This document shows positions 9,501 to 18,643 of a stretch of 64,000 nt of DNA, in pieces. Origin of the DNA: Pseudomonas frederiksbergensis (lineage in GTDB: Bacteria > Pseudomonadota > Gammaproteobacteria > Pseudomonadales > Pseudomonadaceae); the NCBI RefSeq assembly GCF_900105495.1, contig NZ_FNTF01000002.1, positions 1,835,501 to 1,899,500 of the forward strand, in the 5' to 3' direction. The translations under genes were made by a program, and so were the position numbers. How positions within the stretch are numbered: the first letter of the stretch is position 1; the number at the start of each line of letters is the position of its first letter. The notes under the pieces were generated by a model that worked only from the letters and a program-made list of their open reading frames with translations, had not been told where the DNA came from and did no database searches.

Positions 9501-11048
9501 GATCAGATCGTTGCGCCCACTCCCCATCAGACTGGCTAACTGCCCTTCAGGATGGAAGAACTCGGTGGGAACAGCGGCAAGCGGGGTGTAGTTCGACCAT
9601 TCATCGTTCGAATTCAGCGTAAAGAAACCGCTGAACTCGGGGTGCGCCACGATCCAGTCCGGACGACTGTCATCGTTGAGATCACTGAAATACTGTCGAG
9701 GAGACTTTCGCCTGTCCGCCAGCGGTATTCGGGGCAGTTCGCTCCATGCCGCGTACACGATGTGATCCCCGCCTCTGTCGTCCCGCAAGGGCTGGCTATA
9801 GCGCCAGCTTTGATCGGTTCGATGAAGAATGCCTGGCAACCCTTCTCCCTTCAGATCGACGAACTGAAACTGGTCCTGGTGGTTGAGTCTGGCCAGTGCC
9901 TCGAAAGGTTTGTAGTGTCGAGCCTCGGGCTTGAGCGTGAAACCGGAGTAGCCAAACTCAAGAGGCGGTTGGTATCGATCGGTGTGTGTTTCGCCAAAGG
10001 TTTGGGGCAACGCCGCACTCAGACAGCTGTAGGAAAGCGCGCAAGTCTGATACTGGAGCAAGAGGCGGCGAATCAGTACTGGCTTGTCGCCCATTGATGG
10101 TTCATTCGGGAAGTAATGAAACATCAGAACCTGTTGGCACAAGCGTTGAGTACGCAACTCAAAACCGTAGGCGAAGTCCGAGAATGGATCACTGCGTACA
10201 GCGTACGGTTGCGTCCCTTTGTACCCGGGTGTGTCTTCCAGACGAACGCTGCGTTCGCCGTAGTCGAAACACAGCTCGAAATGCCATTTTTTATCCTTGA
10301 GGCCATCGACTTTGCACAAGTACAACTGCGAGTCAGCCGTGAAGTTGCCATAGCAAACGCGACTCAGGTAACGCTGGGCACGGTTATCGGCCGGGCCCCG
10401 AGCAGTCACCTCATCAGCGGTGTACTCATAAACAATATGCTCGCCATGAGCATTCATGCTTTCTTCGAGCAACCATTCACCTACCCGCGAGGGGGCGTTG
10501 GAGTCTGCGCGGCGCGCTGCCGCTGTTTTTCCGAACAGATGTTGACTGCCGTCAGCGCGGTAGATCAGCCAGAAGCCCGGTTGGTCGGTCGCACTGAACC
10601 AATGTTCGATCCGGTCGAAAGCCGCTTCGACTCGAGGGTAGTAGCGAACGACAGTGTATTGCTCCAGTGTCTTGCCATTGCTGCTCAGCGCGTATTTGGA
10701 AATGAACGCACCGGTCGTCTTGTCCCGCTCCGGCATCCATACCTCGCCGTCGGGCCCGACGAACAGATCGTCATCGGTGTAGGCCGGGACGCCCAGTCGG
10801 GTACGTCGTGCAATTGTGCCCAGGGAAAGAGCCCAACCGAGGCCGAACATACCGTTGCCTTGCGCGTTGCTGTAACGCAGGGTCAAGGCCGGGGCAAATC
10901 CGCGACCCGGGGTAACAGGCAAGGGAATTTCAAAGGACGCCGTGCCTCTTGTACCAACCGAACCGAGGTTGTTGCCGATGCTTTGAATGGCGCCGCCACC
11001 CTTGGGCAGCGCCGGAGGCGCGATAGGGACGGAGCTCTGTTCGTTCAT
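6522..11048 (-). CDS. tcaC: Tc toxin B component (SpvB/TcdB-like)
   Basis: 1508 aa, close to the ~1480 aa of Photorhabdus TcdB/TcaC. The N-terminus has the SpvB-domain signature (PALPKGGGAIQSIGNNLG, then a SFEIPLPVTPGRGFAPAL segment and GNGMFGLGWALS). The middle region carries FG-GAP/VCBS-type blocks such as FSDLLGSGQQHLIRV, LADLDGSGAADLIYL and VDLLGLGCSSL, which form the beta-propeller that docks on TcA. The C-terminal ~400 residues contain RHS-like strips. Together with TccC it would form the cocoon. Its start overlaps the tcaB stop and its stop overlaps the tccC start by 4 nt each (ATGA), so production of B and C is translationally coupled. Confidence 0.9.
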   Translation of the reverse strand: MNEQSSVPIAPPALPKGGGAIQSIGNNLGSVGTRGTASFEIPLPVTPGRGFAPALTLRYSNAQGNGMFGLGWALSLGTIARRTRLGVPAYTDDDLFVGPDGEVWMPERDKTTGAFISKYALSSNGKTLEQYTVVRYYPRVEAAFDRIEHWFSATDQPGFWLIYRADGSQHLFGKTAAARRADSNAPSRVGEWLLEESMNAHGEHIVYEYTADEVTARGPADNRAQRYLSRVCYGNFTADSQLYLCKVDGLKDKKWHFELCFDYGERSVRLEDTPGYKGTQPYAVRSDPFSDFAYGFELRTQRLCQQVLMFHYFPNEPSMGDKPVLIRRLLLQYQTCALSYSCLSAALPQTFGETHTDRYQPPLEFGYSGFTLKPEARHYKPFEALARLNHQDQFQFVDLKGEGLPGILHRTDQSWRYSQPLRDDRGGDHIVYAAWSELPRIPLADRRKSPRQYFSDLNDDSRPDWIVAHPEFSGFFTLNSNDEWSNYTPLAAVPTEFFHPEGQLASLMGSGRNDLIMIGPRSVRLYANQKITGFAPATQVSRHADEDDLPQPGNSPSELVAFSDLLGSGQQHLIRVRHNEVKCWPNLGRGRFAKGRVIASLDFAYEQFDASRILLADLDGSGAADLIYLQPDCAKIFMNRGGNGLAPAVELPWPQGLRHDRFCKVSAVDLLGLGCSSLIFSVPGDATRHWRYDFVETKPYLLETSNNNMGAACSVSYRSSAQEWLDEKKQLLKNNKPAISHLPFPLFLVKQQSQHDEITGNRLTQKFKYRRGFYDSIEREFRGFGLLLQTDSPTHGKGAQTSPHSAPMLTKTWFHTGQAIDPLNRDYDRNDKDAIGLQATIQVWGEHWGPPAPTPEAALANAHARQRELARALGGRTLRVEIFGLDKGTEKERQPYSVQQHRYRVVERQGLGKYSPYSIMQPLVVESISYQYERISDDPRCTHTINLEWDAYGHLTHSLEISYARRKTPADAPPFTDTWLQKWWRDAHDEDQQYYYLSETKAQFIHIATAQALRLGLRYLQRTNALRLPKSPLAAGLSPQDIHYENLLERSTSKTWEDRRTLTGLSVQRYRKPDASGTFDDGQASVEGLIDHQETAEFNKLALSVYDEHKSEDTSFDVTKLLQDNGYRKMPIALPPDEDWDKNNPLWSVRRSFSTYYKLAGFYRAQTFRQSQQHGPTTITHDPYSCLIATVELPDQCTTRATKIGYRTLQPKQISDPNGNFQEAQYSELGQVHALTWYKNGVSENVGFKPMATYSRPTDDRPDTAIDDPGKALQNIASAFFYDSLSWMGRIPAVTGEELAWRKKAVDNNDLLPTGHIRASTRARLTGLNIKTLYEQTLQTRIDGVQREPVHCVTMQADRFSSDSEKQVRITIACWDGFGRQLQKKQRVDPGKALDINEDGTLKLENDTLQERDVSFRWRVSERVEYDNKGLVIRTYRPYFSARHRYVNDESLRKSGLCDQQFHDPLGRLLRVVNANGDERRHTYHPWYSTIEDENDTQPDTTTQGGAQ

Positions 11049-14000
11049 TGCTCACCCCCATCCACCCTGGCGGTGTATTTCACATGCACGATGATATCGG
11101 TAAGTGATTCGAGCATGGCTTTCTGTGAAACATGATTGGGGAAGGACAACTTCCATTTTGAAATCGCGCCGGTGTATTCGAAGGGCAGGTAGCGTTCGTC
11201 CTGAAAGTTCAGCGTGAGAAGGCCGCTGTCGTCGATGCCTGTCGAGAGGGCGACCTGCTGGTTGGCGCGTTGGCCTTTTATGGACTTTTTCTCGGCACCG
11301 GGCATGACGACTTCACTGGAGGTCTGGGTCAGGAGGGCGCGAATGTCCTCATAAGGGCCCAGAGTCGTCGGCAGGGAGATACTGATGCTCTTGATCCGAC
11401 GCAGGCAGTGCCCTGGGTAGTCATCGTCAAACAGGGACTGGGTCAGTTCGAATTGACAGGAGCCGTTTTTGATAAGGTCATCTTTGACCCCGTCCTTTGT
11501 GACACCATCCTCCCAGACCTTATGGATTGCCCCCGTCTTCGCATCCTTCTCTTTTAGTTGGCGTAACGACACGGTCTTGCGAATTTCCAGCTCGCGCTCG
11601 TTGCCCAAAAGGTAGGCGGTCTTCATCTTCACCAAGCCGAGCTTCATCGGCTCCCCGGGACCAAGTCCGCGATAAGTGGTGTTCCAGGTCTTGGGTTGAA
11701 AGAACGATTGTGTTGTGGTGTCGGCCATCTCATAGCACCAACATTGTTCGGTGAATTGGCACAGCGACAAAGCGGAGTCATAGGCCTGGTAGTAGAAAAT
11801 GGACATCTGGCCGGTGAACCATTGGTAAAGCTGTGCGTTGGTAAAGCGCTTGGTGAGGAAGGTATAGGTGGACCTGGCTTGCATGAGTGTCGTTTGTGTT
11901 TGTCGCAACTGCAGAGCGGAGGCGATTTCTCGTTCGGCTTCAAGCGCCAGCTGCGCATCGAGTTGCGCGATTTCAAGCCTTGCCTGATCGCGTGCGAGAG
12001 TCCACTCCTGATGGCGCCGACGATATTGCGCTGCACGCTCGAGCGCCTCACCTGTGCCATGCGCTGCTGCCGCCAGGCCTTGAGCTCCAGCCATGACCGC
12101 AAGAGGAATCCCCTCCACGCGATGTCCACCGTCCGCCATGCCAAAAATGTTGGGGACCACCTTCAAGCCCTGGCCAATCACCTGGGCCGCGTAGGCGGAG
12201 GCCTCTGCGATACGTCCCGCCAGGTGCGATGCGGCGGCGGCGGCTTCTTCCGGGTTGATCACCTCATCCACCCGCTCACTGTAATAACGTTCTCGCTCCT
12301 GCACGATCGTTTTACTGGCGAGCAAGGCTTCCTTGTTTTTTTGATCGACTTTCAACGCCTGGGTTTGCAGGTCTACGGCAATGTTCGCCATATCCCAGAT
12401 GTGTTGCTGCTGTGTTTCCTGATAGAAGGCCTGCTCGGCGCGTTCGATGAATGACAACAGCGTGCTACCGAACTGAATCACTGTCTCCACTGCGCTCATG
12501 GCCTGGGCATGCATGACGCTGAACCGGTAAGGCGGGATAGTCGAACCCAGGCGTTGATAGATTTCCGGCTCTGCGGCCCGTTGCGGGTTGGCGCCGAGCT
12601 GTCCGGCTGGTATCGCTGGAGCGGTGAACAGTGGAAGCCTCAATGGCTTGCCGACGATGTCGAGGTTGTGCCTGAGGTTATGCAGGCGACTCTCGAGTTT
12701 TTCCCAGCGCGCGATCAACACAGGGTTGAACGGTAAACGCAAATGGGGGGTGTCTATCGCATGCACCGAAGGAGGGGGGGCATAAGGTCGAACACAAATT
12801 TCGGGCACCGGATTGTCGGAGTCGCTTGAGTTGATGTGTTTTTTTTCAGTGCCCTGTTTGTATTCAAACGTTCGCAATTCCTCGTTTTTAGCGGCAATGA
12901 AGGCGCCGAGGGTAGTGGGGGTCCAGTCGTCAGTTTGTTTGAGGTCCGGGCGCGGGCCCAGCAGATCCTGGGCGCGGATGTACCAAAGCTTGGCTTGCGC
13001 CAGCTCATCGGGGGCCAATGAGCGATAAGCCATGTCGCCGCGATTGATCAAAATATCGATATAGAGCATGTACAAGGCTTTGCGAAAGTGCACCGGATGG
13101 CTCAGGGCTATTTGATGCGGGTCTTGTGGGCCTTGAATGGCATAGGTGGATTGGCCAGGCTGTGAAGTGGGAATGGTCAACGGCACGGTATTCCAATAGT
13201 TTGGATGACCACCCTTGACATCCTTACGACTGGGGTTGAACAGGTAATGCAACCAGCGCTCGGCTTCGCTGTATTGGGATGACTGGTTGAAACGGTGGGC
13301 GACCAGCCATGGCAAGTACAGGAACAACTCGACAAAGTAGCGCCCATAGGCGCCGTAGAAATCCATCTTTTCCTCGCGCTTGCCTTGTTCCATCGCAGGT
13401 TCCTGCAAGTGCTGGGAGTCCCAGCTCAGCAACTCGTCCATACTCGTTTCGGCACGATGAATCAAATGCTTGGCGAAGGTGATGTTCAACCGAACAGGGG
13501 CGCGAACCTTGGTTTCCTGATAGTTGCTGTGCTTGATATCCGAGTCGGAAAAATCAATGAATTCTGCAGTTCCTAACGTAGTGTGTTTGCTGGATTTGAT
13601 ACGGGGTGGCTTCAGATCGAAGTTGGAAGTCGAGTGCCTGAATTGGAGATTTACATTGCGCTCGGTCTCGGCTTTGACAGGCAGAAATACCGTCACCCAT
13701 TTTCCGAATTCTGTTTTGAGGCGATCGAGTAGATTTTCAGCATCCTCTTGTTTGGGTGGGTTTTCTGGCACGTTCTTGGGGGAGAATGTTGCATTGGATT
13801 CAGAATCTTTATCAATATGCGCGGCCATCCAGAACGGGGCTTTCAGGTTGTGCTCTGTGTTCTCTGTTTTGCCCGTTTCGTTATTGCCAACGTAGAGGAC
13901 AACGAGTAGTGACTCTGTAGAGTGTGTCCCATCATGGACGGCAACTGTATGTGTAATGCCCTTGAGCTCGGTCAGTGTCTTGGCGTGAAACATTTCGTTC

Positions 14001-14968
14001 CCGCCGTAGCCCTGTAGACAGGTTTGAGGCGTACTCCAGCTTTCATCGTAATTTTTGTAGCACATGTTCAAACGAAACAGCGGATTGGTGGGCGCCCGAC
14101 TGTTGGTTTGAACGCCGCTCACAGAGTTTTTGTCCTGAAAAATACACTCAGCCCAGATTACATACAGACGATTGTTGAACATGACCGGACGAATAGTGTG
14201 CTCGATGGCGCTTTCGGAGATCGGCAGGTTGATGCGTTTCCAGTCTGACCAGGCCTGTGGCTCTGGCGTATCGTATTTGCTGTCGGAATTAGCTTTAGGA
14301 TCAGTTGTAGAAGCGGAAGTCGTGGGGGGACTCTCGGGGCGCATGGACATGTCCAGCGAGCGCCAATAGTAAGTATTGGCGGCGCGGGATTTGGCAATGA
14401 AGTAATAGGTGCTGTTGGCGAAGTCGATTCCGTCGATATAACCATTGAGCGTCTTCAAATTGGAAATTTCTTCGAATTTCGTCAGATAACTCACTACTGC
14501 TGTTTGAACGGACCGGGATGTCAGTTGGTTCTGGTTGAGGTCATTTTCCAGTTGCTGAAAACTCTCGGTCTTGGCTGTGCGAAGGGTCGGGTCAAGGTAG
14601 ATCGCCGGAAAATAGTGCAGCTGCTGACTGGACGCCCATGTCGAATAGTGGTGCATCACCGTACGCCAGGTTTCGAGCTGATCCGGCGCAATGATCGCCG
14701 TGTTATACCCAGGCTCCATATTGGCCAGAATGCTGTTGATGTATTGCTGCAGGCTTGCAATGGCACAGTCCACCTGGCTGGTGGGCACGTCCTGGCTAAC
14801 CAGCACATCAAGTAACCAGTAGTGATAGAGGTCATTGGCAGTGTTGAGGTGCGTTGCGATATTCAACGTCTTCAAATCTTCATTGTTGGGCACTATTTCA
14901 TGCAGGTAGAGCGCGAGTTGGGCATCACGCAAGCTTTCGTTGAGTTGCTTTTCAATCGTGGCAGACAT
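11045..14968 (-). CDS. tcaB: Tc toxin A component, C-terminal half (pore-forming/TcB-binding; TcaB-like)
   Basis: 1307 aa from the ATG at 14968, which has AAGGAG 6 nt upstream; an upstream in-frame TTG at 14998 overlaps the previous stop but lacks a Shine-Dalgarno. It opens with the domain following the receptor-binding region (YLHEIVPNNEDLKTLN) and continues through a neuraminidase-like region. There are long amphipathic helices around residues 900-1130, with SHLAGRIAEASAYAAQVIGQ and a QARLEIAQLDAQLALEAE-type coiled coil; these correspond to the TcA channel. The C-terminal ~150 residues (YEDIRALLTQTSSEV, GLLTLNFQDERYLPFE, SKWKLSFPNH) match the TcB-binding domain. It is the second half of a TcA that is a single protein in TcdA-type systems. 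Confidence 0.88.
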   Translation of the reverse strand: MSATIEKQLNESLRDAQLALYLHEIVPNNEDLKTLNIATHLNTANDLYHYWLLDVLVSQDVPTSQVDCAIASLQQYINSILANMEPGYNTAIIAPDQLETWRTVMHHYSTWASSQQLHYFPAIYLDPTLRTAKTESFQQLENDLNQNQLTSRSVQTAVVSYLTKFEEISNLKTLNGYIDGIDFANSTYYFIAKSRAANTYYWRSLDMSMRPESPPTTSASTTDPKANSDSKYDTPEPQAWSDWKRINLPISESAIEHTIRPVMFNNRLYVIWAECIFQDKNSVSGVQTNSRAPTNPLFRLNMCYKNYDESWSTPQTCLQGYGGNEMFHAKTLTELKGITHTVAVHDGTHSTESLLVVLYVGNNETGKTENTEHNLKAPFWMAAHIDKDSESNATFSPKNVPENPPKQEDAENLLDRLKTEFGKWVTVFLPVKAETERNVNLQFRHSTSNFDLKPPRIKSSKHTTLGTAEFIDFSDSDIKHSNYQETKVRAPVRLNITFAKHLIHRAETSMDELLSWDSQHLQEPAMEQGKREEKMDFYGAYGRYFVELFLYLPWLVAHRFNQSSQYSEAERWLHYLFNPSRKDVKGGHPNYWNTVPLTIPTSQPGQSTYAIQGPQDPHQIALSHPVHFRKALYMLYIDILINRGDMAYRSLAPDELAQAKLWYIRAQDLLGPRPDLKQTDDWTPTTLGAFIAAKNEELRTFEYKQGTEKKHINSSDSDNPVPEICVRPYAPPPSVHAIDTPHLRLPFNPVLIARWEKLESRLHNLRHNLDIVGKPLRLPLFTAPAIPAGQLGANPQRAAEPEIYQRLGSTIPPYRFSVMHAQAMSAVETVIQFGSTLLSFIERAEQAFYQETQQQHIWDMANIAVDLQTQALKVDQKNKEALLASKTIVQERERYYSERVDEVINPEEAAAAASHLAGRIAEASAYAAQVIGQGLKVVPNIFGMADGGHRVEGIPLAVMAGAQGLAAAAHGTGEALERAAQYRRRHQEWTLARDQARLEIAQLDAQLALEAEREIASALQLRQTQTTLMQARSTYTFLTKRFTNAQLYQWFTGQMSIFYYQAYDSALSLCQFTEQCWCYEMADTTTQSFFQPKTWNTTYRGLGPGEPMKLGLVKMKTAYLLGNERELEIRKTVSLRQLKEKDAKTGAIHKVWEDGVTKDGVKDDLIKNGSCQFELTQSLFDDDYPGHCLRRIKSISISLPTTLGPYEDIRALLTQTSSEVVMPGAEKKSIKGQRANQQVALSTGIDDSGLLTLNFQDERYLPFEYTGAISKWKLSFPNHVSQKAMLESLTDIIVHVKYTARVDGGEQ

Positions 14969-14994
14969 GTTCACTCCTTGAGCATGTAGTGGGA

Positions 14995-17900
14995 TCAACG
15001 ACTAGTAGCCATGACGGCTTCACCGATTTTTTTCCAGTCGTCTGTTGTGCTGTTGTTGTTCAGGGCTGTGGCGTCAAGCAGTGAACCCGTTGTCAGGCCT
15101 GTGGCTTTACAGGTTGTGTAGCAACGCATGACCCAATCCAGGTCTTTCACGGTTCGGGCTTGCTGATGTGTCAGTGTTGCTGTCAGCACGGTAACTTGCT
15201 CGGTTGTCCAGTTCAGCAAGCCGGCCAGCAAGCTGTTTTTTTCGGCTGTGGTGGCTTCCGAGTTGGCGAATTTCAAATAGCTCAGAACATTCTCTTCAGG
15301 GTATTGATGGGTGGTCATCCCATGATTGAAACGATCCAGAAGATACAAACTGCTCAATGTAAGCGTCAGTTTCTGCGTCGTGTCCGACGGCTCCAACCAG
15401 TCGGGGTGTTCCAGGAACAAGTGCAGGGCGCTTCTGCTCAGGTGCAACTGAACGGCAGCCTCGGCATGGCGCAGTACCTTGGGCAGCGTTTTGGAAAGTT
15501 TTGTTAAGTATGATTCGTTATTCGCATCGTCTTGCGTCGCGATCAGGATCTCGTAGGCCGATGTATTGGCCCATACCAGCACACCCTTTGCACTGTTCAT
15601 GGGAAGTTGACAGGTTTCCTGTAAAAGCTGTTCGACCAGGTGCAATTGTCGGTCATGGGCAAGTAGCAGCAGGTCTTTAAGCTTCTTCTGGCAGTCGTCT
15701 TTGAGCCTGGCGTTTTCGGCAGCGTCGATGTTCAGTACCAGTGGCGCTATGACGCTCTGCAGCACATCAACCAGCTTTTTCGGTACATCGTCTGTGATGG
15801 TGGGTGCGAAGTTCTTCACCAGGCCGTTGGCGTCAAGCAACGTGCTGGCCATTAGAGACCACCACGTTGAATCTTCTGGTAGCTTTGGTAGCGACAGCGC
15901 ATTTATCTCCGCAGTAGTTATCTTGTGCTGGTCAGAATCTTTCTTCAGTTTGGTGAGGTGCTGCTGCATGTTCTGCAATGCATGATCATTGCTGTTCGTG
16001 GTGCTCAGGAGGAGGTGTTTCAGCTTGGGGATGGTGTAGACGGATTCACTGAGCCAATTTGTGATCCAGTCCAATTGCATCAGTACATCAAGCATATTGG
16101 AGGGATCAGGCCTCAGGGGCTCAGTCTGTTGCAGCTGGGTGTTGAAGAGCGGAAGTACTATATCGCTGCCACTGAGCTCAGTCCTTGTAAGGGTCACCCA
16201 AGAAGCATCTCGCTTGATAAGTTCATCGAAATTACCGTGGATCACCTTGATTCCACACCCCGCCAGAGAGACCACGCTATTCGGGGCGGCAGTAACAATG
16301 CCGTTGATACTGATCGTGGCAACTTTATTCGAGCCGGGAAGGATGGGAAACAAGACTGAAAACGCATTGACGGTATCTGTGTTGGCGAACCATGAAGTAC
16401 TTGTTTTCAGTGTTGAGCCTGGCAGGAGCGTGGGGAGGTAGTCATGATAGAACTGCCCAGGCAAGTGAAAGCGTGCGACCACTTCAACACTCATATTGCC
16501 TTCGCGGGCAGTCACTTTTAGTGTGCGAATGTTATCGATTGGATTCGTCAGGCAACTCGTCACGCTTTCACCTCCCAACAAGGTAGCCAGCGTTGTGCAG
16601 TCGGCGATCGAGATACCGAACATTCGAGCGATCCGCGCTTGTCTGTAGATTGAGGACAAGGTGTCCAAGGCAACCTTGAGAGAGCCAAGGTGTTTCTGCG
16701 TGTTCTTTACGACCTTCAATAGTGAGTCCTCGGCCAAGGGCAGACCAAGGCTGGCACTCAAGTGTTGGAGGACCGTGTGCGATGCCTTATCAGTATCATC
16801 GGTCGAGAATGACCGACCATCGAGTGCAAGATGTTTTTCAAAAAGACGGGTTTGATTGAATACTCTGTCGAACAAGGAAACTTGATCGCCGATAGCATAG
16901 GGGGATAGCTGATAAAGTACAGCCGCGAACTCGTCGGCGTTAATAGAGTATCGACGCTTTAAATGGCGATAGACCCCTAGGGTACGCAGGGTATGAGTGT
17001 CGAGATGCATATCGTGATTAATGGGCGTCGACGAGTTGAACGCGCTGATGATCAGGGTATCCAGTTCGACGAAAGAAATATCCAGCCAGCGTTGCAGGCG
17101 GATCATTCGTTGCATGCGTTGGAGTCGCTCATATGACGTAGCGGTAATCTCCTTGGCGACGACTTTCATGTTGTCAATGATGTTGCTGAAGGAAGGACCG
17201 TGGACGTAACGAGCTCCATACAGTCCGTCAAGTGCAATGGGCGTTGGATAATTGCTGGAGAGGCGGGGGGAGTTTTTGCCTTGCGCAAGCAGTGCTTCAA
17301 GTTGCTCTGCGTTCAACCCGGTGTGCTTCAGAAAGGTGTCAAGATCCTTCAGGCTGTTTTTTTTTGCAGTGCCATAGATTTTTTTCCAATAGTTATCCGA
17401 GGGGGTGGCTATCAGGTCTTCGATCAACAAATCCTGCTGTTTTGGACTTAGTCCAGACATCAGCTGTTGTGCGACACTCGGGGTGGAGTTCCTTATCTGG
17501 CCATACTTAAAGTTGACTGTCTGTGTGAGCGGAAGGTGTGTTGTGATGCGGTAGTTCAGTTCGCCCAGCGACGGTTTTTCCCCACTGAGTCCTAACAGGC
17601 ATTGATGATGGGAAATTTCATAGGGCAGAGCGAAGGGGTAACTTCGTAACGCCAGTAGCTCATACGTGGATTTTTCTTTATCGGGGCCGTACTTCATCGC
17701 CTCCTTAATGTTTTTTTCCAAGAGGTCGTTGACTATTTTGAGCATCGGCTGTGGGGTGAAAGTGTTGTGCTGGTCAATTACTAACTCCGCGAGTTCCGGC
17801 CGTCGCGTTTTCAAACGTATCCGGTTGTCGGTTGGAGTTTTAGCTTTTGTTTTTTTATCTGTTTCTGTTTCTGTTTCTGTTTCTGTTTCTGTTTTAGTTT

Positions 17901-18453
17901 TAGTTTCTGTTTCTGTTTCTGTTTTTTCTTCTTTTTCTGTTTTAACCGCAATTTCAGTTTTTGATTGCGAGGCACTCATTTCCAGTTGTTCGGCAAATAA
18001 ATAGAGCGCTCTAAGATAAGCGACAGGCGAGTCGATGGATGCGATCGAATCGATTTTGCAAGAGTCGTCCCAGTTTTCCTTGAACAGGTTGGTGTAAGTG
18101 GGACCTTCTTTCTCGACCGCGCGAATGCCTGCCGGGTGCCAGCGGTGTTGGGGTTCCCCTGAGGATAATTGTTTCTCCCGATACAGATGGCTGATCTGGG
18201 CGGCAAGGCATTTGGCATCGTTGTAGAACTTGACGAGGCTGGCGCTGGAGATGACCAGCGGTTTTGCATATTTGCTCTTGAACTCATTCTCGACTTTTTC
18301 CTTAAAGCCGTTTTCGGTAAGTCGGGTAATGTCGAATACAGAGGTGAACTTCAGTTTGTCTTTAAATAATTCTTCCAGTTCCGTTTGTTTTTCGGGGGTG
18401 AGGGGCTTGATAAGGGATTTGATAAGGGACTGCAGTAGCGGGTATTTTTCCAT
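14995..18453 (-). CDS. tcaA: Tc toxin A component, N-terminal half (VRP1; TcaA-like)
   Basis: 1152 aa from the ATG at 18453 (MEKYPLLQSL), with AGGAG 11 nt upstream; a GTG at 18465 lies inside that Shine-Dalgarno and is unlikely. Salmonella virulence plasmid A (VRP1) features are present: FTSVFDITRL, the DDSCKIDSIASIDSPVAYLRALYLFA block and ELVIDQHNTFTPQPMLKIVNDLL. The rest is helical shell (for example LRTLGVYRHLKRRYSINADEFAAVL). A charged low-complexity Thr/Lys/Glu segment at about residues 165-200 interrupts VRP1. It is the first gene of the toxin operon, with about 190 nt of upstream non-coding DNA after the chemoreceptor gene. Together with tcaB it reconstitutes a TcA-type pentameric injection tube, as in Photorhabdus TcaA/TcaB and Yersinia YitA/YitB. 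Confidence 0.87.
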   Translation of the reverse strand: MEKYPLLQSLIKSLIKPLTPEKQTELEELFKDKLKFTSVFDITRLTENGFKEKVENEFKSKYAKPLVISSASLVKFYNDAKCLAAQISHLYREKQLSSGEPQHRWHPAGIRAVEKEGPTYTNLFKENWDDSCKIDSIASIDSPVAYLRALYLFAEQLEMSASQSKTEIAVKTEKEEKTETETETKTKTETETETETETDKKTKAKTPTDNRIRLKTRRPELAELVIDQHNTFTPQPMLKIVNDLLEKNIKEAMKYGPDKEKSTYELLALRSYPFALPYEISHHQCLLGLSGEKPSLGELNYRITTHLPLTQTVNFKYGQIRNSTPSVAQQLMSGLSPKQQDLLIEDLIATPSDNYWKKIYGTAKKNSLKDLDTFLKHTGLNAEQLEALLAQGKNSPRLSSNYPTPIALDGLYGARYVHGPSFSNIIDNMKVVAKEITATSYERLQRMQRMIRLQRWLDISFVELDTLIISAFNSSTPINHDMHLDTHTLRTLGVYRHLKRRYSINADEFAAVLYQLSPYAIGDQVSLFDRVFNQTRLFEKHLALDGRSFSTDDTDKASHTVLQHLSASLGLPLAEDSLLKVVKNTQKHLGSLKVALDTLSSIYRQARIARMFGISIADCTTLATLLGGESVTSCLTNPIDNIRTLKVTAREGNMSVEVVARFHLPGQFYHDYLPTLLPGSTLKTSTSWFANTDTVNAFSVLFPILPGSNKVATISINGIVTAAPNSVVSLAGCGIKVIHGNFDELIKRDASWVTLTRTELSGSDIVLPLFNTQLQQTEPLRPDPSNMLDVLMQLDWITNWLSESVYTIPKLKHLLLSTTNSNDHALQNMQQHLTKLKKDSDQHKITTAEINALSLPKLPEDSTWWSLMASTLLDANGLVKNFAPTITDDVPKKLVDVLQSVIAPLVLNIDAAENARLKDDCQKKLKDLLLLAHDRQLHLVEQLLQETCQLPMNSAKGVLVWANTSAYEILIATQDDANNESYLTKLSKTLPKVLRHAEAAVQLHLSRSALHLFLEHPDWLEPSDTTQKLTLTLSSLYLLDRFNHGMTTHQYPEENVLSYLKFANSEATTAEKNSLLAGLLNWTTEQVTVLTATLTHQQARTVKDLDWVMRCYTTCKATGLTTGSLLDATALNNNSTTDDWKKIGEAVMATSR
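17861..17920 (-). repeat. In-frame hexanucleotide tandem repeat inside tcaA
   Basis: Ten consecutive 6-bp units on the plus strand: GTTTCT five times, GTTTTA twice, GTTTCT three times, flanked by further T-rich degenerate units. Read on the coding strand they give alternating Thr-Glu (and Thr-Lys) pairs. Unit length is a multiple of three, so slippage would change the length of a charged linker without breaking the frame. Confidence 0.9.
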
Positions 18454-18643
18454 GCCGATGAACACTCCTATAAGTGGAGTATCGACATTACTGCGTGTTG
18501 CAATTGAGCTCTGTCAGCTCTTTAAGGTGCGACGCAGGGAAAAGACGTCGCTGGCTCGGGAAGGGGGCCTATCGACCTGTAGGATTTCGACACACAGCGC
18601 TCCCCCAACCAGCACGATAGCTGAAAGGGGAGCGAGCAGGTTT

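Noticed and set aside
14968..14998. TTG start for tcaB overlapping the tcaA stop
   Set aside because: AAGGAG sits 6 nt before the ATG at 14968; the TTG has no Shine-Dalgarno.
17861..17920. Possible CRISPR array
   Set aside because: The unit is 6 bp with no spacers and is in frame within a toxin gene.
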